This document shows positions 11,796 through 21,738 of a stretch of DNA of 64,000 bases, piece by piece. The notes beneath the pieces were generated by a model. The model did no database searches and was not told where the DNA came from. It saw nothing but the letters and a program-made list of their open reading frames with translations. How positions within the stretch are numbered: position 1 is the stretch's first letter; each line of letters starts with the position of its first letter. Origin of the DNA: Heterobilharzia americana (lineage: Eukaryota > Platyhelminthes > Trematoda > Strigeidida > Schistosomatidae); NCBI GenBank assembly GCA_944470555.2, contig OX104129.1, forward strand, positions 44,363,998-44,427,997. Direction: 5' to 3'. The translations under genes were made by a program, and so were the position numbers.

Positions 11796-13188
11796 ATACA
11801 AATAAATCTATCCGATGAGTCTTAAATGGGAAAAAAGTGCTCATCTTGAATTTCATAGATAGCTACTAGCAAACACAAAGAGGATTTGATATGTGTAAGT
11901 TTTCAGTGGTAGCCTGAGTGAATGGAATACTTAAAACAGAAATAATGATAATCTCTCATGAGTACTTATTCAACCCCACTTACTTTATTTTCCCTAAACA
12001 AAGTACTCAGTTGTGCTATTGTTTTGTTTGTTCATTCTTTTTGTTTAAAAAAGGGAAAATTATTTTTGATTGACCAGCTACACTTGTTTGTATCAGTTGT
12101 CCCACTACCTAATAAAAACTAGTTATTAGATGACTGAAATAAGTTTTTATAGACTAATTACCTCACTGTAAGTGATTAAAAATGTAAACGCTTTCAGGTG
12201 ATTTATTACCAAATTAAAGGTGAAATGAATTCAAGCAGTTTATTATTCTGGATGGTGATCAGTTCTAGTTATACCTAATCTTTGAACTGTATGTTTCTTC
12301 CGAACTCGTGAAGATATTCTACATTAGTTAAATATGGTTTTAACCTCGAATCGAAGGGGTATACTTTGGAGATAACTTTTATCAGGAATCTACATCAGTA
12401 AAACATACCTGAAAGACTTATTACACTTCAGTTTTACACAATTCAACAATCTTCAAATGTCAGTCGGTCTTTGAATAATAGTGGAGTCATGTCACCATTG
12501 TTGATTCCCTGTGAAATTTCTTAACATTATCTCAGTTAGCTAATTTGAGTGCAAATGACTGTTTTCAAGTCGGTTTTCATTTCTTGTCTATATCAAGTAT
12601 AGGAATAATGATCGCATTGTGTCACGAATCCAAATGTGAACCGTTCAGTTTTATCTAAGTATCAACGCGCTCATAGCAAGATCTGTTGATTTGGGATTGG
12701 ATATTATATTGGATTATTCTAGCGAACCATTGGAAAGTTTCAGACTCACAAAAAATAAGTGTTTATTACTTTTGGGTTTTTAGTAGTTCCCTAGGAAACC
12801 CTCATTCATGGTTTATACTACTTTCAAAGCGAATTATATTGACGAAAGAATCAAGTTTGCATTCATGAGTGCTTCGTATCAGAAAATGTGATATTATCCT
12901 CTGGTTTCCTCTAGGAAGCCTGAAAATCCCTGATAATCCTTCAGAGCCAATTATGACATGACGAAGTTCCGTGCAAAACCATTCGATCATACATTACAGA
13001 CTTAGATCGGCTAAATGACTCTCTAAAAAGACGGAGAACTTTTCAAGGCCATTAAAAAATGTATACAAACCGTTAATTTTTGCACAGATTCGACTGAAAA
13101 ATAAACCTTTATCGTTTTTGTCGCTTCTTTTCTGTTTTGGAGGAACGCAGCAACCCTTAAGAGTGAAGCCTAGGATTACTGTTCAACA

Positions 13189-13242
<54 letters not shown>

Positions 13243-15094
13243 CTTTAAGGCACAATAGGAACATCTTGTTAAGGTATTTACTTCAAGTTTCTAGGAACTC
13301 ACGCATCTAAAAAACAGTCTCATAAGATGAAAAATTTTCACTTAATATTAAGTAAAGATAAATCACATGATAGAATATAAGGATGCTAGTGAGCGAAATC
13401 CATTCCACTCAGTTTTTATTTATGAAGTGTAAACATAACGCCGTTGCACTGTTACGCTGAAATGAGCGTAAGACTGAAAATTTCCAAAATAGAATGATCT
13501 GTGTTTGAAATGCATTTATCTACAACAGTTGTATATCAGTTATCGTGTCATAAGATTCACCTTCAGAATGGTAGACTAAGCTGTGAAGACATTAAGCACA
13601 TTTAGCAGATAGCAGTTCGATCTTCGGAATAATAACCAATTTTCAGTAAATGGTGACTTCCCTGTTCTAATGTAGATGATTCGAAATAAGGTCAATAAAC
13701 GATGAGTAAAATAATATAACAAAATTTAAATACTTCATTTCTTGCAGAAACGCGTTCATTTTCTTAAGCATATAGTAGTTAACGGTAGAAATTTCATCGA
13801 AAAGTGTAGCGTTGCATTTGATGATAAAAGTAGTGGGTATTACCCGGCACGTTCAAACAAAATGACTCACTCATTTCTGCCTTGAACCAGGAAGCTTAGA
13901 TGTTTTGGAAGAAGGATTACATTAAAATATTGGAACAAAATAATAATTCGCCTGAAAGTAATAAAATATTTCAATTCATCACTCGTAATTCCTAGAATAT
14001 GGTAATATATTCAGTCAATGTTTAAACTGTCAGTATACCTTCACTAAACAAACACCAGTATACCACTCTGCCTTTCGTAATCATGAAATTTAAAGTTGAA
14101 AATGATCATTTAATTTAATTTAATTCAGATCATTGGTAATCAAATACAAATGGAACTTTTTCTAGCCTATCAGACTCTTTTGTTACACACTAAGAGACTG
14201 GATACTATTTGTATTGTTTTATCAAATTTTGTAGGAGAGTAAATTTTTTCATTTCACTGTCCGATTAACTTCATAAATGCTGACTACAAGATCCAATCCA
14301 TTGGTCTTGTTTTTTTGATATCAACTCTTATTCTCAGTTAAATTTATGAATACGTCATGGATTTATTTTACCAAATTTGGAATGTGAACGTAACTTTCTT
14401 ACAAATAATCAACCTTTGATATCAGCATGAAACATCATTGTTAAAACACATCCTTCATACAATAAGCACACCTAAGAATTTCAAATTGAAATCCCAGTGA
14501 AGTTGATGATTTCGGTCAAGTTTCTGCATTAAGTCGTAAGTTAACAGATGGAAATGCCAGTGTAAGCAAATGGCGTTTTCGAGTAAAATGTTCGTTTATC
14601 ATCGCTTTCCTGAAATGTACAGCAAGAGATTCAGTGAAATGTACTAATGACCAAATGATAAATTTTAAAAAAGATAAGATGAAGTGGATAGTTGTTACAC
14701 TTAGTAGCCTTTGTTTGCTTCCGTGACGAAAGATTCAGGCAAAATGCTACATACTTAACAATTGTCAACACATAGCTATTGACTCAATTTTTAGTTAATA
14801 TGCTGACTTCAGCAAGGTCGGTGTTGCTGCTGAAGTAATTTAGTGTCATATAACACATAAACAGCTATTCTTTAACTTTTGAGTCATGGAAACGGTTGAT
14901 TGGATGACTCATTGTTAAGATGAACTTTTTGGTACGTGCGTAAACTGTTGTTTAATTTCATTATCAAACCTATGCAGGTCATTAAATTCCATTCTGTAAC
15001 AAGAACCATGTAGGACATTTGAACAAGTACTCAGTGGCGGCAGGGGATCAAGGTCACGCTATTTTGAGAATTGCCTAGAGTAAAAAATGCGGGC
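11796..15094. other. Intergenic, no gene seen
   Basis: AT-rich sequence without recognisable coding content. It contains one (AT)n tract, listed separately. Confidence 0.5.
13191..13239. repeat. (AT)n microsatellite
   Basis: About 24 uninterrupted AT units are seen directly in the sequence. Confidence 0.95.
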
Positions 15095-15275
15095 TAGTGG
15101 ATTCTGACCCAGTCGTTCAATAGCTAGGTGGTCGCTGCTAATTGTGAAGGTCCTAAGTTCGATCCATGGAGATTTCGTGGGTATGCAGTGCTGAAGATCC
15201 TCATACCAGGAAGAAACAGTAGTCCACTACTCTCAGATTCTAGTGGTTTTCCGACTGATTTCAGTTCAACATGAT
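15095..15275 (+). repeat. tRNA-derived SINE with hammerhead, plus strand
   Basis: An A-box-like block (CAATAGCTAGGTGGTCGC, near 15118-15136) and a B-box-like block (GGTCCTAAGTTCGATCC, near 15149-15165) are followed by a hammerhead domain and a tail. This is the same family as the 21.6, 61.7 and 62.1 kb copies. Confidence 0.65.
15185..15230 (+). ncRNA. Hammerhead ribozyme relic with intact core
   Basis: Stem I strand GCAGTG, core CTGAAGA (allowed by CUGANGA), a stem II region TCCTCATACCAGGAA in which TCCT can pair with AGGA, GAAA at 15213-15216, GTC at 15222-15224 and second stem I strand CACTAC. Five of six stem I pairs form. Both invariant core blocks are present. Confidence 0.55.
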
Positions 15276-15654
15276 GTGCCTTATTTTTTGACAAGAAAAT
15301 ATAAGTTTTGGATATTGAATGCCCAGAGATTCTGTCAGAAAAACAACAGATGTTTAATTTTTTCTAAGGGAATAAATACACACACGATGCTGTCGTTAAC
15401 GGTCACAAACTCAATTGTTTGATATGCATTAATGAAATTAGTGAGTAAGCTGTTTGCTTTATCTTCTGCATAGTTTAATGTGTCAGGAATGTAACCAGTA
15501 TATGAAATATTCATAGGAATGTGCAACCAAGATTTTCATACTTCCTCGTTTAACACCAGTTGGTGTGATAAAAGATGATTGTGTTATCAGTTTGCTAAAA
15601 ATATATAAACGTGTACTTTGAATAGTCATCAGCTGTTTAGTTTATGCTGGGTGA
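15276..15654. other. Intergenic, no gene seen
   Basis: A short minus-strand open frame (15335-15526) has no recognisable domain. Nothing else was seen. Confidence 0.4.
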
Positions 15655-15755
15655 TGATTGAAGGTGAGATGAAAATCTGGACCACGGCCGGATTCGAACC
15701 AGCAACCACCGGGTTACCTACCCGATGCTCTACTAAGTGAGCTGCGAGGCTTCGA
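15655..15755 (-). repeat. tRNA-like SINE head, minus strand
   Basis: The minus strand starts with a tRNA-like domain (15680-15750) and continues into GATTTTCATCTCACCTTC, the tail shared with the copies at 10.3 and 10.6 kb. The B box GGTTCGAATCC matches the RNA polymerase III consensus exactly. Confidence 0.7.
15680..15750 (-). tRNA. tRNA-like fold, anticodon GGT, acceptor stem lost (SINE-derived)
   Basis: On the minus strand the D arm (GCTC...GAGC), a five-pair anticodon stem (TCGGG with CCCGG, one wobble) with the seven-base loop TAGGTAA, a five-base variable loop, and a T arm (GCTGG, loop TTCGAAT, CCGGC) can all be folded by eye. The anticodon would be GGT (threonine-like). The 5' seven bases do not pair with the 3' seven, so this is the tRNA-derived head of a SINE, not a functional tRNA gene. 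Confidence 0.5.
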
Positions 15756-15787
15756 CTGCTGAACAGAATTTTATTTTATATTATTTT

Positions 15788-15808
15788 AGTAGTAGTAGTA
15801 GTAGTAGT
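15788..15808 (+). repeat. (AGT)n microsatellite
   Basis: Seven AGT units are seen directly. Confidence 0.85.
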
Positions 15809-15812
15809 GAAA

Positions 15813-16673
15813 AACTCCGCTTGACAAACATGCTACGACACATATGTGTACCGCCTGAGATTGGAAACCGGGTCATCCAGTGTTGTATTCAGGGCTTCCT
15901 GCCGATTGCCTCCAACCAACTAACATCTACTAATGTACAACGCAATGCTGAGCCTTCTAGCTCGGTTGCCAAATTGCAAATATGATCCATAGAATTCGGT
16001 CTGCACTCAGGACTAGACAATATGAAATGGGTTGCACTCCCGTGACCAATCAATACATATATATATATAATAGGATGATATCATGTATATGTGGAGACTG
16101 CATACAATTGTGTGTAAACCACTTCAACTATAAGTAATATTTCCTTTTCATCGTTTCTTTTACACATTCTGTACATTAGTCCTAATACTTGTAAAAACGA
16201 ATGTTGTTTATATATACACTTTTTTTGTTGTGGCGGTAATTACATCTTTTACTGCTGCTAATCGTGGAAATATAATATGCTTCTAACCATTCCGACTTCT
16301 GCCTCCTTGACTGTTGCCTGTCGTGCATAATAACTGGTTGTCTTGGGAATTTACAGGACTTCTCATCCTACTTCCAAATATTACGACAATCAAGCTGACC
16401 GACGACCACAGCAGAGAGACAACAAATATCGTCTTCTGATCTCTGGAGTATCCCAAAATTGTGGTGGACCATACCGAAGAGATAACCTTTAGGTAACCAG
16501 TGATTATCCATAACATTGACAATACTATTTATGCTATAACGTATAACTTTTCATACACGTGCATCATAAAATCCGTCTTTGTTGTAAATTGTACGTAGTT
16601 TTTCATTTTAGTTTACTTGACATTCTTTGAGCCCACTAAGTATACGTACAACACTGTAAAATTTGGAAAAGCA
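15813..16673. other. Intergenic, no gene seen
   Basis: Short open frames on both strands without recognisable domains. A brief AT tract lies near 16060. Confidence 0.45.
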
Positions 16674-16954
16674 TGCAATACGAAAAAACATTTTCATCTA
16701 CTAGTCATCTTGCTAGTCACCATACACTGCATGTAGAAAGCTGATCATATTTCTATGCCAGCCCCTAGAATTACACTTCGAGCTTACAAATTATTTAGGT
16801 TACCACCGATCGGATAACTTTGGTGGTAACCTAAATAATGCATAAGCTCGAAGTGTAATTCTAGGGGCTGGCATAGAAATATGATCAGTTTTCTGTATGC
16901 AGTGCATGATGACTAGCAAGATGACTAGTGGGTGAAACGTTTTTTCGTATTGCA
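16674..16954. repeat. Long inverted repeat (fold-back) at retrotransposon 5' end
   Basis: Left arm 16674-16807 and right arm 16822-16954, about 134 bp each, are reverse complements at roughly 90% identity or better by eye, separated by 14 bp. The central 60 bp of each arm (GGTTACCACC through CCCCTAGAATTACACTTCG) is the best matched. The right arm runs directly into the 5' leader of the RTE-like element, so the left arm looks like a second 5' end of the same family placed head to head. Confidence 0.85.
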
Positions 16955-18640
16955 ACCTCGATTGGTTTACTAGTTCACTAGTTACGAGCCGGTCCTAAGC
17001 CCCATAAAGAGGGAAGGCTGGGCATATGGCTAGCAACCCTACCCCGTAAAACAAATCTAACCGCTAAAGAAGCTTCAAAGCACAAACAAAATATAAAAAA
17101 TAAAAATAAAATTATTCCTCACTGGAATCGGAGAGGCGAAATGACGCTGATTGGTGAAAGTCTTCGGGAGGCCAATTGGCCGATGTGTCTTCTCTCCCTC
17201 GATTCAAGAGAATTAAACGTGGAGACATGGAATGTCCACACGATGTTTGAAGCAAGCAAGGTAGCCCGGATTGTAAACGAGATGAGAAGGTATCACATTG
17301 GAGTGCTTGGAATTTCCGAAAACAGATGGAATGGCAGTGGACTCTCCAAACTGCCAACTGGAGAGCAAAGTCAATGATCCACTCCGATATTGTCACCCAG
17401 ACGACAACCATTAGCACACTGAGTTTTGGAGTGGCTATCATGATGTCAACGGGAGCACCGAGTGCTCTCATGAAGTGGTAACCAATCTCCTCCAGAATCA
17501 GGATCATGGCAACAAGATTCAACTCAAAAAGAAGGAAGGTCACAATCGTACAATGCTACGCACCTACAAATAATGCAGAGCAAGAGAAAAAGGAGGAGTT
17601 CTACAGACAACTCCAATCAACACTGGACAAGATCTCAGTTGGCGATATCAAAATTTTAATAGGTGGGGCGACATGAATGCAAAACTGGGAGCGGACAACA
17701 CAGGAAGAGAACTAACCATGGGTTGAGAAGCGCTAGCTGAAATGAACCAGAATGGAGAACTATTTGCAGAGTTCTGCGCATTCAACAATTTGGTGATTGG
17801 AGGCCAGGCACTGTGTTCAAGCACAAGGATATCCACAAAACGACATGTAGTTGATTTCACCAGACACCAGGACACACTAAAAATCAGATCAACCTCATCT
17901 CAATGTGAAGAAAGTGGAGACACAGCCAGCCTACTGGACACAAGATCAGATCAAGAAGGGGAGCAGATGTAGGTTCACACCACTCACTATCTAGTGCAAG
18001 GAACCTTCCGAATCAAGTTGAAAGCCTTCAATTCTAGGAAGTTGATGATAGACCACATTTCAAGTCCAACACCCAGAAGAGAACAGCGACTGAAGGACAA
18101 AACTACAAAGGACATCTTCACGTCAGCCAGCCATCAAGACAAAATGGGAGATATCGAGCAACATTCTTGAACAAACCTGTGTGGATGGGCATTGGAACTC
18201 TTTGAAAGCTAGATGGAAGGAAACCTGCATAACCGTATTAGGAAGGAAGAAGAAGGGGTGAGATAAGGAATGGATCTCGACTGACACATGGAAGCTGGTG
18301 GAGGATGGAGAGAATAATGGTGATGGTGAAGTAGTAGACAAACCAGTGCAATGCAGTGATGAACGACGAGAAGAGGAATTGAGTGCGAAGTATAAAACAC
18401 TGTACGCGGAAGTGAGGAACAGTGCGCAAAGACAAAAGACACTTCAACGACACACTGGCAAGTGGAGCAGAACAGGCTGCTGGTAGGACAGACTAAACAA
18501 CACTATATCAAATAACCAGGTTACTATCTGGAAAGAGATCAACTCAGATGAAATCAATAAAAGATGTTGACGGGAATTTAATTACCAAATAAGAGAACCA
18601 AAGCAAACATTGGGCCGGCCACTTCAAGAAGCTCGACGTT
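16822..18640 (+). mobile_element. RTE-like element, 5' leader plus endonuclease part, 3'-truncated
   Basis: A leader (16822-17140) is followed by the apurinic-type endonuclease domain. The frame 17141-17377 contains LNVETWNVHTMFEASKVARI and IGVLGISENRWNGSG, the N-terminal motif blocks of RTE-type endonucleases. Further pieces run to about 18640 in several frames: SRRKVTIVQCYAPTNNAEQE near 17520-17580, the catalytic-core region near 17660-17730, then the linker. It stops abruptly inside the segment before the reverse transcriptase (near GGCCACTTCAAGAAGCT). Stops and frameshifts abolish coding. Confidence 0.8.
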
Positions 18641-19095
18641 ATAACAAGGAATGATGGAACAACTGGTCTTTCTCAACATCTGCTTAGTCTCTTGGTTCTC
18701 ATGCAAAATTTCACAAACTAAAATATGCGATCTATACATTGTGATTTTATTTATATCAAAGGAATGAATAGGCTGATTTGAGCATTCTGACAGATAAAAT
18801 TTTATCGGCGAGTAAATCTTTCGAGATTTGCTTAGTGATTTCCACCACAACGATATGTAAGCTAAAATCCAAAGTTTTTCCGATGGAAATAGTTAGACAA
18901 ACACATACATGCAAATACAGTTTCTTAGCTGAGTTGCTCGTTACGAGAACCACATGATAATGTTGACGAATTCGTCGTTGCAAGAATCACTAAATACTTT
19001 GTAGGATACAAATCAATAAACAAAAGATCGTAGTACTTTTTAGTCGGTGAAGTTGAGTCACACTACAACTGCATTTATTAATTGCTAAGAACTAC
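18641..19095. other. Spacer between opposing half-elements
   Basis: 455 bp of AT-rich sequence between an endonuclease half (plus strand) and a reverse-transcriptase half (minus strand). It resembles neither. Confidence 0.5.
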
Positions 19096-20945
19096 GGAGA
19101 CTAGGTGGAGGATTGATTGTTATTATTTGTCCCTTGGGTTCCTAATGGGACATAAAGCTTCAGTAGCACATCTCCAATGCGCTCTGTTCTCTGAAATCTT
19201 TTGAACCTGGCTCCACGACAGCCCACAAGCTTTCATTTCCTCCTCGCATGATATCCTACGTGTCAGCCACGCCTCGGACGCCCAACTAGTCGCTTCCCAT
19301 CAGGGTTCCACTCGAGTACCTGGATTGATGTGTGATATCCCCATTCGGCCTTCTCAGTGTATGCCCAGTCCATCTCCACTTCCTTCCACTGCATATTTGT
19401 CTAGCGATAGCCTCCTGGTTGGTTCGTTCTCAGAGTTCCTTGTTGCTTCTTCTTTCCGGCCATCTGATTTTCAGTAACCAGCTAGAGTAGGCAGTTGTTG
19501 ATGAACGTCTGTAGTTTGTTAGGAATGCTGTTCATGACGGGCCAAGTCTCTGAGCCATTCAGAAGCACTGACCTGACTTGACTGGTGTTGGTGTTGAAAA
19601 TCCAGATATTGTTCTACATGCTGAGTGCAGAAGATCTCCACACTGGTTTCAGACAAATAAACACCTGTCTTGCTTTTCCGATCCTCGCTGCTTTGACGTC
19701 CTCGTCTGCGCCGTCCGTGGTTGAAACAGTGCTGCCTAGATAGGTGAATGAGACTACTTCCTTTAAGTTTCTCCTGTTGATGGTGATTGGTGTTTGTTGT
19801 TGTTGGTGGTGGTGGTGGCGTTGGTTGGGTATCTTCATCACCTCTGTTTTCTCTATATTCACCTGAAGTCCCGTCTTCGCCGCCCCGCGTCTTCTGTCAA
19901 CTTGTTAGTTTTCGCCTGTAGATCTTCAAGTTTGTGTGACTTGGACACAAGTCATCGCTGGCGAAATCCAAGTCTTCTAGGTTCTTTTCCGTGGTCCAGA
20001 GTATCCCTCTCTCCTCGCTCCTCACTGTTTGCTGCATGACCCAGTCGACCACAACACAATGAGGAATGTCATGGGTGATAGTAGACAGCAGCCTTGTTTT
20101 ACTCCTGTCTTCACTTCAAAAGCATCACTGAGCTTCCCATTGTGAATTACTTGGCTGGCATGTGGCATCTTCATATAGTTGTTGAATGAGATTGATAAAG
20201 GTTTGTGGTATTCCGTAGTGTTGAAGCAGCTGGCTGCCAAATTACCTCTTGGTCGACGCTGTCGAATGCCGGCCTTTTCAAAGTCGATGAAGTTGAGGTG
20301 GAGTTGAGTTGACTGGCATTCTATGCTCTGTTCTATGATGATGCGTAGTGCAGCGTTGCAATTTGGTCCACACATGATTTGTACTTCCTGAAACCAGCCA
20401 GTCAGCCTGTTCCGGTCGTAGTTTTGAATCCAGTGCATCCTTTAGTCTCTCCAGGATGATGCGGCTTAATATTTTACTTGCCTTGGGTGGACAGGAGCGT
20501 GATTCCGCGCCACTTCTTGCGAACACTGAGGTCTCCCTTCTTCGGCAGTTTGACAAGGTAACCCTTCTTCCAATCACTAGCCAGGTACCTTCTCTTCCTT
20601 CCACATCTTCTGCAATAGTGGTGTGAGCACGTCCGCTGTTGTCTCTGCGTCTGTTCTCAGTGCTTCTGGCGGTATCCCATCTGGTCATGCTGCTTTCCCG
20701 TATTTCAGTAGCTTTATGACGTTCAGAACTTCCATTTTTGTTGGGGGATTTGTGTTCACTTGTAGTTCAGCGGCTGTAGGTGGTATTTCTGGACGAAGTG
20801 CAGGTGGTGGTCGATTCAAGAGCTTCTTGAAGTGGTCGGCCCATCGTTTCCTTTGTTTCTCTTCTTTGCTAATTATATTTCCGTCATCATCTTTTATTGG
20901 TTTCGTCTGCGTTGATCTCTTACCGGATAGCAACCTGGTTATAAA
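19096..20945 (-). mobile_element. RTE-like element, reverse-transcriptase half, minus strand
   Basis: The minus strand from 20945 reads TRLLSGKRSTQTKPI, EEKQRKRWADHFKKLLNR, ASKILSRIILERLKDALD, NFIDFEKA (then a frameshift), FEVKTGVKQGC (the RxGVxQG block), LDFASDD (a damaged F/YxDD catalytic box), EVVSFTYLGSTVSTTDGA and the tail to about 19100. These are the reverse-transcriptase blocks in order. The 5' end is truncated at a point that overlaps the last 60 bp or so of the half-element at 16.8-18.6 kb. Frameshifts show it is dead. Confidence 0.82.
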
Positions 20946-21596
20946 ATTTTTCATAACTAAAACATTTTGTAACACTTCCAGGTATCACTATGTTACAAGT
21001 TGATGGTGTTTAATTATCGTTTCACATTCTTTTGTCAAAACCTTTTCCCTTCAAATGAGGACCATTAAATCTGGATAGTTTTTCCAGTTGTTTCACCTTC
21101 AACCAAGTATATATTTCAGTCAATATCTGTATATCCGTAACATCAAATATCACCGCTAGCTTGTGGCTGACTTTTTTTCTGGTATGCAGACCGATATGCA
21201 AGTCAAGTTAGTTTGCATATTCGACAAACCTTTGTACGTATCTACCTACACCCAAACTACTATTACCTTTACTAAAATATCAACGAAACCTCCATCAAAA
21301 AGAAAGTCATTATTTAATTTTTTGGTATATGTATAGCACAATAATAATTTGGTGAAAACACTATATGAATTCAACAGAACAATGTTATTTACGCTCATTT
21401 TTTAGGTATTTTCTCCATTTTCTCAATGTCTCATGGTTTTGGAAAATTGATCAAAATGACTGCATTCTCATACTCTATCACTTTTACCAGCAACTTACAC
21501 TTTGTAGCTGCCATGCTCAATCTGCAGGTTTGTGGGGATTTATTCATTGGTTCCAGGTTAGTGTTTGTCGTGGACTGACGTCAGTTAGAAAAACAC
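20946..21596. other. Intergenic, no gene seen
   Basis: AT-rich sequence. I see no gene or named repeat. Confidence 0.45.
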
Positions 21597-21738
21597 AGGA
21601 AACTTGGGAACGCTGGACAGCTTTTCCGTTCTAGTGTGGAGCCCCTCAGCAGCGCGTATCCAAGACTCTGCAGGGGATCGAACACGAAATTCTTCGTGTT
21701 CTGCGGCAAGGACGTTACTGCTGCCCCACTGAGTCGAA
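21597..21738 (-). repeat. tRNA-derived SINE with hammerhead, minus strand
   Basis: The minus strand shows a tRNA-like head with B-box-like GTGTTCGATCCCC (near 21675-21687) followed by a hammerhead and the tail CCAGCGTTCCCAAG. Family as at 0.97, 15.1, 61.7 and 62.1 kb. Confidence 0.65.
21610..21655 (-). ncRNA. Hammerhead ribozyme relic
   Basis: Stem I strands GCGCTG and CAGCGT pair at all six positions (one G-U). The core reads CTGAGGG instead of CTGAGGA, GAAA is present within GGAAAAG, and GTC precedes the second stem I strand. One core purine change (the last A) and a weak stem II suggest loss of activity. Confidence 0.55.

Noticed and set aside
11811..11835. Second hammerhead core CCGATGAGTCTTAAATGGG
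   Set aside because: The first core base pair and the GAAA block are missing and no stem III or cleavage triplet follows, so resemblance is limited to one short block.
15680..15750. Functional tRNA-Thr gene
   Set aside because: Only about three of seven acceptor pairs can form, and the sequence continues into a SINE tail present in other copies.
16822..20945. Twin-priming origin of the two opposed half-elements
   Set aside because: In twin priming the inverted 5' segment lies upstream of the 3' segment. Here it lies beyond the 3' end with a spacer, so the order is wrong.
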